A stretch of DNA of 64,000 nucleotides from Capnocytophaga sp. ARDL2. Its GTDB lineage: Bacteria > Bacteroidota > Bacteroidia > Flavobacteriales > Flavobacteriaceae. Shown in pieces: positions 36,054-44,975 of the stretch (positions are counted from its first letter, which is position 1; each line of letters opens with the position of its first letter). The notes under the pieces were generated by a model, which made no database searches, was not told where the DNA came from, and was given only the letters and a program-made list of their open reading frames with translations. Made by a program: the position numbers and the translations under genes. The stretch is from the NCBI RefSeq assembly GCF_041530365.1, contig NZ_CP168034.1, forward strand, positions 1,798,001 through 1,862,000, in the 5' to 3' direction.

Positions 36054-37850
36054 ATGAAAAACATTAGAAATTTTTGTATCATCGCACACATCGACCACGG
36101 TAAATCTACCTTGGCTGATAGATTGCTCGATGCTACACAAACTGTAACAGCTCGTGAAGCTCAAGCTCAGTTGTTGGACAACATGGATTTGGAACGCGAA
36201 AGAGGAATTACCATAAAATCTCACGCTATCCAAATGGAGTTTAACTACAAAGGCGAACAATATATTCTCAACCTTATCGACACTCCAGGACATGTGGATT
36301 TTTCGTACGAAGTTTCTCGTTCGATTGCCGCTTGTGAAGGTGCATTGTTGATTGTTGATGCCGCTCAAAGCATTCAGGCACAGACGATTTCCAACTTGTA
36401 TTTGGCATTGGAAAACGACTTGGAAATCATACCAGTATTGAACAAAGTAGATTTGCCCTCTGCCAATCCTGAAGAAGTAAGTGATGACATCGTAAATCTT
36501 TTGGGATGCAAACACGAAGACATTATCCACGCTTCTGGAAAAACAGGTTTTGGGGTTGATAAAATCTTGGAAGCCATCATCGAACGCATTCCTGCTCCAA
36601 AAGGTAATGCAGACGAACCACTTCAAGCATTGATTTTTGACTCGGTTTACAATCCTTTTAGAGGAATTGAGGTAATTTTCCGTGTATTGAACGGTGAAAT
36701 CAAAAAAAACCAAAAAATCAAATTCATGGCTACAGGCAAAGAATATTTTGCCGATGAAGTGGGAACTTTGAAATTGAACCAAGTGCCTAAACAAAAAATC
36801 TCTGCCGGAGATGTAGGCTATTTGATTTCAGGTATCAAAGAAGCCAAAGAAGTAAAAGTTGGAGATACAATTACCGATGCGGTAAACCCTACTCAAAATA
36901 TGATTTCAGGTTTCGAGGATGTAAAACCAATGGTATTTGCGGGTATTTATCCGGTTGATACAGAGGATTATGAAGATTTGAGGGCCTCGATGGAAAAATT
37001 ACAGCTTAACGATGCTTCGTTGGTATTCCAAGCAGAAAGTTCAGCTGCTTTGGGATTCGGATTTCGTTGTGGTTTCTTAGGAATGTTGCATATGGAAATC
37101 ATCCAAGAGCGTTTGGAAAGAGAGTTTAACATGACGGTAATTACCACCGTTCCCAATGTATCGTATCTGGCATACACCAAAAAAGCCCCAGATATTCCGA
37201 TTATCGTAAACAATCCGTCAGATTTGCCAGAACCTTCGAAAATCGACCGAGTGGAGGAACCATTCATTAAGGCTACTGTTATCACCAAAGCCGATTTCGT
37301 AGGTCAAGTGATGAGTTTGTGTATCGAAAAACGCGGACAAATTACCAACCAAACATATTTAACAGAAGACCGAGTAGAATTAAATTTTGATATGCCATTG
37401 GCAGAAATTGTATTTGATTTTTACGATAGATTGAAAACAGTTTCAAAAGGTTACGCATCGTTTGATTACCACCCGATTGGTATGCGTACATCAAAATTGG
37501 TTCGATTAGATGTATTGCTCAACGGACAAAATGTAGATGCGTTATCAGCTTTGATTCACGAAGACAATGCCTACACAATTGGTAAGAAAATGTGTGAAAA
37601 ATTGAAAGAATTGATTCCACGCCAACAGTTTGACATTCCAATTCAGGCAGCAATTGGAGCGAAAATCATTTCGAGAGAAACCATCAAAGCCTTGAGAAAA
37701 GATGTAACTGCAAAATGTTACGGAGGAGATATTTCTCGTAAAAGAAAATTATTAGAAAAACAAAAAGCAGGTAAAAAACGTATGAGACAAGTAGGAAATG
37801 TAGAAATTCCACAATCGGCGTTTATGGCTGTTTTGAAATTGAATGATTAA
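36054..37850 (+). CDS. lepA: Elongation factor 4 (LepA)
   Basis: A 598-residue translational GTPase: [19 protein letters not shown] (G1), RGITIK (G2), [15 protein letters not shown] (G3) and NKVDL (G4). The C-terminal LepA-specific domain ([20 protein letters not shown]) is intact. Length matches the family. LepA back-translocates or remodels stalled ribosomes and aids biogenesis. It is preceded by the thioredoxin-like gene (4-bp gap) and followed by a terminator. Confidence 0.97.
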   Translation: MKNIRNFCIIAHIDHGKSTLADRLLDATQTVTAREAQAQLLDNMDLERERGITIKSHAIQMEFNYKGEQYILNLIDTPGHVDFSYEVSRSIAACEGALLIVDAAQSIQAQTISNLYLALENDLEIIPVLNKVDLPSANPEEVSDDIVNLLGCKHEDIIHASGKTGFGVDKILEAIIERIPAPKGNADEPLQALIFDSVYNPFRGIEVIFRVLNGEIKKNQKIKFMATGKEYFADEVGTLKLNQVPKQKISAGDVGYLISGIKEAKEVKVGDTITDAVNPTQNMISGFEDVKPMVFAGIYPVDTEDYEDLRASMEKLQLNDASLVFQAESSAALGFGFRCGFLGMLHMEIIQERLEREFNMTVITTVPNVSYLAYTKKAPDIPIIVNNPSDLPEPSKIDRVEEPFIKATVITKADFVGQVMSLCIEKRGQITNQTYLTEDRVELNFDMPLAEIVFDFYDRLKTVSKGYASFDYHPIGMRTSKLVRLDVLLNGQNVDALSALIHEDNAYTIGKKMCEKLKELIPRQQFDIPIQAAIGAKIISRETIKALRKDVTAKCYGGDISRKRKLLEKQKAGKKRMRQVGNVEIPQSAFMAVLKLND

Positions 37851-37869
37851 AAATTTAATAATTTGTATG

Positions 37870-37907
37870 TCAACCTTATGGAAAATTTCTGTAAGGTTGA
37901 TTTTTTT
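37870..37907 (+). terminator. Terminator after lepA
   Basis: 9-bp stem tcaacctta / taaggttga with a 13-base loop and seven Ts, 20 bp past the lepA stop. Confidence 0.8.
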
Positions 37908-37965
37908 ATGGTAAAATTTTTGAAAGAAAAGCGATTGATTACTATATAAATAGTACTAAAAAAGT

Positions 37966-37973
37966 TATATTTG
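37966..37973 (+). promoter_or_regulatory. Candidate -7 element for dut
   Basis: TATATTTG fits TAnnTTTG and lies 22 bp before ATG 37996. The nearest upstream TTG (37935-37937) is further away than usual. Confidence 0.4.
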
Positions 37974-37995
37974 CATTTTGGCAAAAACTATAATA

Positions 37996-38430
37996 ATGAA
38001 AATTAAAATAATCAATAAATCTTCGCACGCATTGCCGTCGTATGAAACTTTAGCATCGGCTGGAATGGATTTACGTGCAAATATCTCCTCTCCTATTGTT
38101 TTAGAACCTATGCAACGAGCATTGATTCCTACAGGATTGTTTATGGAATTGCCTATTGGTTACGAAGCACAAGTGCGTCCGAGAAGTGGCTTAGCATTGA
38201 AAAAAGGTATCACTTGCCTCAATACACCAGGAACGATTGATGCAGATTATCGTGGGGAAATCGGAGTGATTTTAGCCAATCTTTCCAATGAACCCTTTAC
38301 TGTAGAAAATGGCGAACGCATCGCTCAAATGGTCATCGCAAAACACGAAAGAGCCGAATGGGTTGAAGTAGAAACACTCAGCGAAACCGAAAGAGGAACC
38401 GGAGGATTTGGAAGTACTGGTGTGAAGTAA
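37996..38430 (+). CDS. dut: dUTP diphosphatase
   Basis: A 144-residue trimeric dUTPase. ATG 37996 ([20 protein letters not shown]) is preferred over a TTG 18 bp upstream. The five family motifs are visible: AGMDLRANI (1), [11 protein letters not shown] (2), [16 protein letters not shown] (3), GERIAQMV (4) and [10 protein letters not shown] (5). It hydrolyses dUTP to dUMP and keeps uracil out of DNA. A gene-free 180 bp follows. Confidence 0.95.
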   Translation: MKIKIINKSSHALPSYETLASAGMDLRANISSPIVLEPMQRALIPTGLFMELPIGYEAQVRPRSGLALKKGITCLNTPGTIDADYRGEIGVILANLSNEPFTVENGERIAQMVIAKHERAEWVEVETLSETERGTGGFGSTGVK

Positions 38431-38610
38431 ATAACAATTAGAGATTTAGAAATTTGATTCCCACATTAGGCGGAAAGAAATTTAGAGTCTATATTAAATA
38501 GTACAGAGATTTAGAGATACTAAGTTGAATTTATCTTTATTTAATAATTTTAAAACATATAGGAATGCTGTTGCTTATTGCATAGTGCTTCCTGCTTAAA
38601 GCATAAAAAA

Positions 38611-39629
38611 ATGAAAATAATCGTACCTATGGCAGGTCGTGGTTCACGCCTGCGTCCACATACATTGACTACACCAAAACCGTTGATTCCTATTGCAGGA
38701 AAACCCATCGTACACCGTTTGGTAGAAGATATTGCCAAAGTAATCAATCAACCGATTGACGAAATTGCTTTCATTATTCACGAAAGTTTTGGGAAAAAAG
38801 TAGAAGAAGAATTAAAAGCAATTGCTAAAAAATTGGGTTCGCAAGGAACTATTTATTACCAAAACGAGGCTTTGGGAACAGCTCACGCCATTTTGTGTGC
38901 CAAAGAAAGTATGCAAGGTCCTATCGTGGTGGCGTATGCAGATACTTTGTTCCGTGCAGATTTTAACTTAGATGAAACAGCAGATTCTGTTATTTGGGTT
39001 AAAGCCGTTGAAGACCCAAGTGCTTTTGGTGTAATTCAATTGAATGATAAAAACGAAATTGTAGATTTTGTAGAAAAACCAACCGAATTTGTATCAGATT
39101 TGGCAATTATTGGTATTTACTTCTTTAAATCAGCTGAAAATTTGAGAGCTGAATTGCAGTATTTATTAGACAACAACATCGAAAAAGGTGGCGAATACCA
39201 ATTGACCGATGCCCTGGAAAATATGAAACAAAAAGGGCAGCGATTTGTACCAGGTCAAGTAGATGAATGGATGGATTGTGGTAATAAAAATGTTACGGTG
39301 GATACCAACAATCGCATGTTGAACTTTTTGGCAAACGATGGAGAAAATTTGGTTTCATCAACAGCGGTTTTAGAAAATAGTACGATTATTCCACCGTGTT
39401 TTATAGGAGAAAATGTAGTATTGAAAAACGCTACTATTGGGCCAATGTATCTTTGGGAGAAAATACAAAAGTGGAAAATGCGACCATCAAAAACAGCTTG
39501 GTGCAAACCAACGCCGTGATTTCAAATTGTGATTTGGACAACGCAATGATAGGAAATCACACAAAATTTGATGGGAAATTTACAAATATCAGCATCGGAG
39601 ATTACTCTGAGTTGGTGAGGTCATCTTAA
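38611..39629 (+). pseudogene. Frameshifted sugar-phosphate nucleotidyltransferase
   Basis: From ATG 38611 the protein starts MKIIVPMAGRGSRLRPHTLT followed by TPKPLIPIAGKPI, the signature of RmlA/GlmU-type nucleotidyltransferases. VVAYADTLF, DEWMDCGNK and a left-handed beta-helix follow. After CFIGENVVLKNATIGP the frame ends early (MYLWEKIQKW and a stop at 39519). One frame over, NVSLGENTKVENATIKNSLV continues to SIGDYSELVRSS at 39629. A single missing base near 39443-39446 (ccaatg for ccaaatg) explains both. The catalytic domain is intact; only the last 60 or so residues of the hexapeptide-repeat tail are lost. Either a real mutation or a sequence error. Confidence 0.85.
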
Positions 39630-39645
39630 TTTTTTTTCTCACTCT

Positions 39646-39905
39646 GATTTCACAGATTTACACAGTTTTTATTAAAATGATTTTATAAAACTATGCTTAA
39701 GATATGATTAAACCTACAGTTTAAAGCAGATTAGCGAAGATTTAGTTTTTTTGATTTATCATAAAAACATCAGCGAAAATCAAATCAATAGTAAAAGTCA
39801 TAAAAATCTATCTTTTTACACACCCCGGTCTGTGACCACCCCTCTTTTTAGAGGGGAATGCGTGAAAAAAAAACTAAAATTTAAAAATCCAGATGATTTC
39901 AATGT
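39646..39905. repeat. Composite dispersed repeat, module a inverted
   Basis: Module a (39646-39820) is in the opposite orientation to the 27711 copy: it reads aacctacagtttaaagcaga, tttgatttatcataaaaaca and taaaaatctatctttttaca. Module b (39819-39905) keeps the same orientation as at 27890, with gtctgtgaccacccctct, the agagggg hairpin partner, aatgcgtg and gatgatttcaatg. It separates the broken nucleotidyltransferase from the DUF4292 gene. Confidence 0.7.
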
Positions 39906-39922
39906 AAAAAATCGTAAAAACT

Positions 39923-40723
39923 ATGAAAAAGACCTTATTTTCTATCTTACTATTGACATCGTTGGTAGGATGTAAAACACAAAAAATACAACCCGTAGAA
40001 ACCAATGAAACTATAGAAATTGCAAACCAACCAGAACTACCGAGTAATTCAGATGTTGACATAAAACACGATTGGGAAGCTGTATATAACAAACATATAG
40101 CCATCAATCGCTCGTTCAACACTGCTCAAATACAAGCAACGGTAGATTATGCCGATACCATACAGGATTATAACATTAAAGCAGATATTCGCATAGAAAA
40201 AGGAAAGCAAATCCTCATCAACATGCGTTATTTTCTCATAAATGTTGGAAAAATTTACATTAGTCCCGAGCGAATCAGCTATTATGAAATTGCAACTAAT
40301 ACTCATTACGATGGCAATTTTGAACTATTGCAACAAATGTTTGGTGTGAAAGTAGATTATCAACAGGTGGAAAATATTTTCTTAGGTGAAACTTTTTTTG
40401 ATGTTTCGTCGTTTTTTTGGGAAACATTCCAGAAAAACAATCAATTGGAAATGAAACATTTTGCCAAAGCCTATACCCTATCCATAAATTTGAAAAACAA
40501 TGGAGAGTTGATTTCACAAGAAATTGATGACAACAAAGGGAATAGTGCCTTGTTAAAATATTATTCGTTTCAAAACATCAATCAAACCGTTTTACCTAAA
40601 AATTGGTCGATTGATACCAAAAAGAAACAAACCATTTTATTGAATTACGATAAAATCGAATTTGATGGGAAACTAAATTTTAAATACGAAATCCCTTCAA
40701 GGTCCAAACCAGTAAAATTATAA
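39923..40723 (+). CDS. DUF4292 lipoprotein
   Basis: A 266-residue protein starting MKKTLFSILLLTSLVGCKTQ, with a clear lipobox (LVGC, Cys 17). The mature domain has DYADTIQDYNIKADIRIEKG and ILINMRYFLINVGKIYISPE, a long beta-rich fold related to LolA/LolB-like lipoproteins, matching DUF4292. It probably sits in the periplasm or outer membrane and may bind lipids (inference). In other Flavobacteria this gene also precedes an EnvC-like gene. Confidence 0.82.
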   Translation: MKKTLFSILLLTSLVGCKTQKIQPVETNETIEIANQPELPSNSDVDIKHDWEAVYNKHIAINRSFNTAQIQATVDYADTIQDYNIKADIRIEKGKQILINMRYFLINVGKIYISPERISYYEIATNTHYDGNFELLQQMFGVKVDYQQVENIFLGETFFDVSSFFWETFQKNNQLEMKHFAKAYTLSINLKNNGELISQEIDDNKGNSALLKYYSFQNINQTVLPKNWSIDTKKKQTILLNYDKIEFDGKLNFKYEIPSRSKPVKL

Positions 40724-40754
40724 TTAGTAATTTTTTTGTAAACAGAATTTCATT

Positions 40755-40871
40755 AGGTTTCACGCAGATTTTTAATTGTATTCTCGTTACGCTTACTTTA
40801 TTTTAGCAGATAACACAATCAAATCAATACAAAGAAAATCAAAGAAATCTGTTTTCATCAGCGTGAAACCT
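40755..40871. repeat. Miniature inverted-repeat element
   Basis: A 117-bp element with perfect 11-bp terminal inverted repeats aggtttcacgc (40755-40765) and gcgtgaaacct (40861-40871), each followed inwards by agattt / aaatct. Its core cgttacgcttactttattttagcaga is shared with the 23399 copy. It contains no gene. It is the best-preserved copy of the family and defines its ends. Confidence 0.75.
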
Positions 40872-40922
40872 AGTAAAAAAAGACATTCAGTGCGAAAAAC
40901 AGTTAAAAAAAAACAACAATTT

Positions 40923-42185
40923 ATGCGTATTTTTTATATATTATCGTTTATATTAATCAGTAATTTTTCATTTGCTCAAACCGATTATCAAGCGGAACAA
41001 AGAAAATTGGAACAGAAAAAAGCTGCCATTCAAAAAGAAATTAAAGAAGTTCAGGCACTTTTAAATTCTAATAAGAAAAAAGAACGCGATATTTCGGCTG
41101 AAATTGCCAATCAAAGTAAAAAAATCAAATTGCAAGAAAATTTGATTGCCAATTCGCAAAAGCAAAAGAAAAATTTAGACAACGATATTTATGTAAACAC
41201 CTTAGCTATCAATAAGTTGAAAAAAGAATTAGAAATCTTAAAGGCAGATTATGCTAAAACGGTTTTAAATTCTTATAAATACAAATCTGATGAATCAAAA
41301 GTGTTGTTTATCCTTTCATCAGACAATTTTTTGCAAGCATACAAACGAATACAATATCTAAAACAATATGCACAGCATAGAAAACATCAAGTAGATGAAA
41401 TTCAAGCGAAAACAAACGAATTGAATCGATTGAATGACAATATTTCAAAGCAAATTGTTAAACAACAAGCCATAATCAAGGAACAAGAAATTCTCAAAGG
41501 TGATTTGGAAGAAGACCGTAGAAAACAAAAGCAATTGATGGCTTCTGTTCAAAAAGATAGCAGAAAATACAGTCAAGATATCAAGAAAAAACAACAAGAA
41601 AGTCGCAATATCGATGCACAAATCAAACGTTTGATTCAAAAATCGATTGAAGAAGCCAACCGCCGTGCTCGTGAAAAAGCAACCAGAGAGGCAAAAGCGA
41701 AAGGAAAAACTGTAGAAGCTCCGAAAAAATCTGCTCCAGGAAAGTTGGATTTGACACCAGAAGAAACATTGGTAGCCAACAACTTTAAAGCAAACCAAGG
41801 ACGTCTTCCATGGCCAGTAGAAAAAGGATATATTTCGATGGGATACGGTAAAAACAGACACCCAGAACACGACAATCTTGAAATTACAAACAGTGGTATC
41901 GATATCACAACCGAAAAAGGTGCAAGTGTACGTGCCGTTTTTGAAGGAGAAGTGATGTCAGTACAGGTATATGGAGGACAAAGAGCCGTTGCGATCAGAC
42001 ACGGAGATTATATTACGGTATATTCAAACTTGTCAAGTGTTTCTGTGTCAGCAGGTCAAAAAGTATCTCACAAACAACGTATCGGTACTGTAGGAACTAA
42101 TTTAGATAAAAACCCAGGTTTGAGATTTTTGGTATCACACAATACAAACATATTAAACCCACAATCGTGGATTAGTAGAAGATAA
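40923..42185 (+). CDS. EnvC-like murein hydrolase activator
   Basis: A 420-residue secreted protein. ATG 40923 (MRIFYILSFILISNFSFAQT) gives a signal peptide; frames opening further upstream run into the repeat. Residues about 25-280 are a long coiled coil (EQRKLEQKKAAIQKEIKEVQ, KYKSDESKVLFILSSDNFLQ). The C-terminal LytM/M23 fold (WPVEKGYISMGYGKNRHPEH, GIDITTEKGASVRAVFEGEV) lacks the zinc ligands: the usual His before GID is Asn (NSGID) and the HxH motif is LRF. It should therefore activate amidases rather than cut peptidoglycan itself. Confidence 0.88.
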   Translation: MRIFYILSFILISNFSFAQTDYQAEQRKLEQKKAAIQKEIKEVQALLNSNKKKERDISAEIANQSKKIKLQENLIANSQKQKKNLDNDIYVNTLAINKLKKELEILKADYAKTVLNSYKYKSDESKVLFILSSDNFLQAYKRIQYLKQYAQHRKHQVDEIQAKTNELNRLNDNISKQIVKQQAIIKEQEILKGDLEEDRRKQKQLMASVQKDSRKYSQDIKKKQQESRNIDAQIKRLIQKSIEEANRRAREKATREAKAKGKTVEAPKKSAPGKLDLTPEETLVANNFKANQGRLPWPVEKGYISMGYGKNRHPEHDNLEITNSGIDITTEKGASVRAVFEGEVMSVQVYGGQRAVAIRHGDYITVYSNLSSVSVSAGQKVSHKQRIGTVGTNLDKNPGLRFLVSHNTNILNPQSWISRR

Positions 42186-42188
42186 GTT

Positions 42189-42701
42189 ATGAAAAAGCCT
42201 TTTAACCTCAATCAATGGATTAGCGAAAACAAACATTTGCTAAAACCACCTGTTGCAAACAAAAATTTGTATGTAGAAAGTGAGGATTATATCGTGATGA
42301 TAGTCGGTGGACCTAATGCTCGAAAAGATTTTCACTACAACGAAACCGAAGAATTGTTTTATCAATTGGAAGGTAGTATCAAAGTAGCTATCCAAACAGA
42401 AAGCGGAAAAGAAATCGTAGAACTCAACGCTGGTGATATGTTTTTATTGCCAGCAAAAGTTCCGCATTCGCCGATGCGTACAGAAAATTCGGTGGGATTG
42501 GTCATCGAAAGAAAGCGAAACGACCTACCCGATGCAAAAGACGGGTTGCTTTGGTTTTGCGAAAATTGCAATCACAAATTACATGAGGTATATTTTTCAT
42601 TAAACGATATAGAAAAAGACTTTTTATCACATTTTGAAAATTTTTACAATTCGGAGGAAAAACGCACTTGTAAAAAGTGTGGGACAGTAATGCAACCTTA
42701 A
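42189..42701 (+). CDS. haaO: 3-Hydroxyanthranilate 3,4-dioxygenase
   Basis: A 170-residue cupin. Iron ligands His49, Glu55 and His93 lie in FHYNETEELFYQ and VPHSPMR with the family spacing (H+6=E, then +38=H), and Arg97 follows. A second rubredoxin-like metal site is formed by CENC (about 124-127) and CKKC (161-164). It opens the ring of 3-hydroxyanthranilate in tryptophan breakdown and quinolinate synthesis. It starts 3 bp after the EnvC-like gene. No other kynurenine-pathway gene is in the window. Confidence 0.92.
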   Translation: MKKPFNLNQWISENKHLLKPPVANKNLYVESEDYIVMIVGGPNARKDFHYNETEELFYQLEGSIKVAIQTESGKEIVELNAGDMFLLPAKVPHSPMRTENSVGLVIERKRNDLPDAKDGLLWFCENCNHKLHEVYFSLNDIEKDFLSHFENFYNSEEKRTCKKCGTVMQP

Positions 42702-42795
42702 CAAATAAAATAAAATAAAACAATTAAGTAATTTCTCAACAAATAATAAAAAAACAAAATATATAAGAATAGAAATACAATAACGAACATATAAT

Positions 42796-43015
42796 TTATA
42801 ACCGAGCTTTTAGCTCTTATTCTCTACTCCGTAAACGACCAAATTTTATAAAGTAGATGGGAATAAGACCACGAGAGTTCGCGTCTGTATAGGGCGTGAA
42901 CTGTTCGTGCTTATTTATCTACTATGCTTTGGTCGGCTAACGGAATAAAATAAGCACATCAAGAACAGTTTCACGCTTTTTTTGTGCTTTGTCCGTAAGA
43001 GTTAAAGCCTTATAA
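42796..43015 (+). other. Highly structured inverted-repeat element / candidate RNA leader
   Basis: About 220 bp bounded by imperfect terminal inverted repeats: ttataa (42796-42801) with ttataa (43010-43015), gctttta (42806-42812) with taaagc (43003-43008), and ctctta (42814-42819) with taagag (42996-43001). Inside lies a long stem-loop: tccgt/acgga (42828-42832/42940-42944), cgaccaaa/tttggtcg (42836-42843/42928-42935), gtagat/atctac, aataag/cttatt, cacga/tcgtg and agttcgcg/cgtgaact (42876-42883/42895-42902). A second stem pairs aagcac (42952-42957) with gtgctt (42984-42989). The whole folds as a three-way junction. It ends 12 bp before a methyltransferase ATG. No coding potential was seen. 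Family unknown to me. Confidence 0.6.
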
Positions 43016-43027
43016 CTTTTACTATTT

Positions 43028-44039
43028 ATGGCAAAATCTACGGCAAACAGCAACCTACACAAAGCTAAAAAAGGAAAAAACGATGAATTTTACAACCAAC
43101 TTTCTGACATCGAAAACAAACTCAAACACTACAAAGACCATTTTAAAGGTAAAGTGGTATATTGCAACTGCGATGCCCCACGTGTAAGCAACTTTTTTCA
43201 TTATTTTTCGCATAATTTTGAACTTTTAGGTTTAAAAAAGTTGATTGCAACCTGCTATAAAAACCAGCAAATAGACCTTTTTAGCGATAATTCTTCCGAA
43301 AAAGCCGTATATCTGATTTACGAAGGCGATAAAAACCAAAATTTCAAACCTGATGACGAAAAAATAGAAGTTTTTCCACTAAAAGGCGATGGCGATTTCC
43401 GCAGCGAAGAATGTATAGAACTCCTTAAACAAGCCGATATAGTGGTTACCAATCCACCGTTTTCTTTGTTCAGAGAATATGTGGCTCAATTAGTCGAATA
43501 TGACAAAAAATTTTTGATTATTGGAAATCAAAATGCAATTACTTACAAAGAAATTTTTTCCTTAATCAAAGAAAATAAGATTTGGTTAGGATATAAAAAT
43601 GGAGATATGGAGTTTAAAGTTCCTGATTATTACGAACCAAAAGCGACGAGATATTGGCAAGATGAAACAGGACAAAAATGGCGAAGTATGGGAAATATTT
43701 GCTGGTTTACCAATCTTGACCACAGCAAACGCCACGAAGAATTGATTTTGTACAAATCGTATCACGAAAATGATTACCCTAAATACGATAATTACGATGC
43801 CGTAGAGGTCAGTAAAGTAGACCATATTCCGATGGATTACAATGGATATATGGGGGGTACCAATAACTTTTTTGAGTAAATACAATCCAGATCAGTTTGA
43901 AATTAAAGGACTTTCTGCTTCAGCGGGTTACAATAAAGAAATTGTAGGGTTAGATTTTTTAGGAATAAAAGATGCCAGGCCACTAATAGATAATAAAAAT
44001 ACATATGCACGAGTATTCATCAAAAACAAAAAAATATAA
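43028..44039 (+). pseudogene. EcoRI-type adenine-specific DNA methyltransferase, frameshifted at a G6 tract
   Basis: ATG 43028 opens MAKSTANSNLHKAKKGKNDE, then EFYNQLSDIENKLKHYKDHF and VVYCNCDAPRVSNFF, the start of EcoRI-like N6-adenine methylases. Motif IV is IVVTNPPFSLF, and ICWFTNLDH follows. At six consecutive Gs (43852-43857) the frame shifts: the open frame ends at 43879, whereas one frame over GVPITFLSKYNPDQFEIKGL continues to FIKNKKI at 44039. Five Gs would restore a protein of about 336 residues, close to EcoRI methylase (326). The missing tail is conserved. It could be a mutation, a sequence error or a slippable switch. Confidence 0.85.
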
Positions 44040-44069
44040 CATTCGTTTCACCTAATAAAAACCAAAATA

Positions 44070-44857
44070 ATGAAAATCCAACTTAAAGAAATTACCGTAA
44101 AAGAATTGGTAGAAGGCTATCAAGACAATGAAGAGCAAGGCGTAAGAGGTTATGGAGGAAAGTTAGATATTCGTCCGCCATACCAACGCGAGTTTGTATA
44201 TAAAGAAAAACAGAGAGATGCTGTAATTCATACACTTACACAAGATTTTCCGCTCAATGTAATGTACTGGGCAGTGCGTGATGACGGCAATTTTGAGGTT
44301 ATCGATGGGCAACAACGCACCATTTCTATATCCGTCAAGACTACTTAGAAACCACCATCAAATGGATTTCAAAGGGCAATATTGAGGTATATATGAGCAA
44401 TCATCAGCACGACCCAAACGCCAATGAATTGTGGCTGTATTATCAGTCTGTAATTAATTGGGTAAAAGTAACTTTTCCAAAATACCGCAAAGAGATGAAA
44501 GGCATCGAATGGGGATTTTTGTACAATGATTTTAAAGATATTCCGCAAGATAGCAATGCTTTGGAAAAAGAAATTGCAAAACTGATGCAAGACGACGATG
44601 TTACCGCCAAAAAAGGAATTTATGAATATGTCTTAGGCCGAAAAGAAAAATTCTTGAATATTAGAGCCTTTACCGACAATCAGAAACGCGAAGCCTACGA
44701 ACGCCAAAACGGAATTTGTGCTATTTGTGGTGAACATTTTGAACTATCTGAAATGGAAGCCGATCACATCAAACCGTGGCACGAGGGCGGAATAACCAAT
44801 GCCGAAAATTGTCAAATGCTTTGTAAAATGGATAACAGAACGAAGTCGGGGAAATAA
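44070..44857 (+). pseudogene. DUF262-HNH endonuclease gene with internal deletion
   Basis: The N-terminal part (MKIQLKEITVKELVEGYQDN, KLDIRPPYQREFVYKEKQRD, FEVIDGQQRTISI) is a DUF262/ParB-like nucleotide-binding domain with its DGQQR motif. It stops at 44348. One frame over, from about 44321, FYIRQDYLETTIKWISKGNI continues through FPKYRKEMKGIEWGFLYNDF to an HNH domain: CAICGEHFELSEMEADHIKP, WHEGG, NCQMLCKMDN. The usual middle of DUF262 proteins, about 100 residues, is absent at the junction, so a deletion that also shifted the frame is likely. Next to a methyltransferase it would be the nuclease or effector half of a restriction-like system, now inactive. Confidence 0.8.
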
Positions 44858-44975
44858 AATAAATGCTGTTTTTTTACATTTATATCCATTGATTCATCAA
44901 AAAAGTTTTCAAACTAAAAAAAAATCCCTATCTTCGTAAACGATAAAAAAATAATTCATTAAAATAAATAGAACT

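Noticed and set aside
42796..43015. Integron attC site
   Set aside because: The GTTRRRY/RYYYAAC core sites are not present in correct form, there is no integrase, and no second site follows the downstream genes.
42796..43015. Retron non-coding RNA or HNH-associated guide RNA
   Set aside because: No reverse transcriptase or IscB/TnpB-like nuclease is adjacent; the HNH gene nearby is a DUF262 protein. Structural resemblance alone is not enough.
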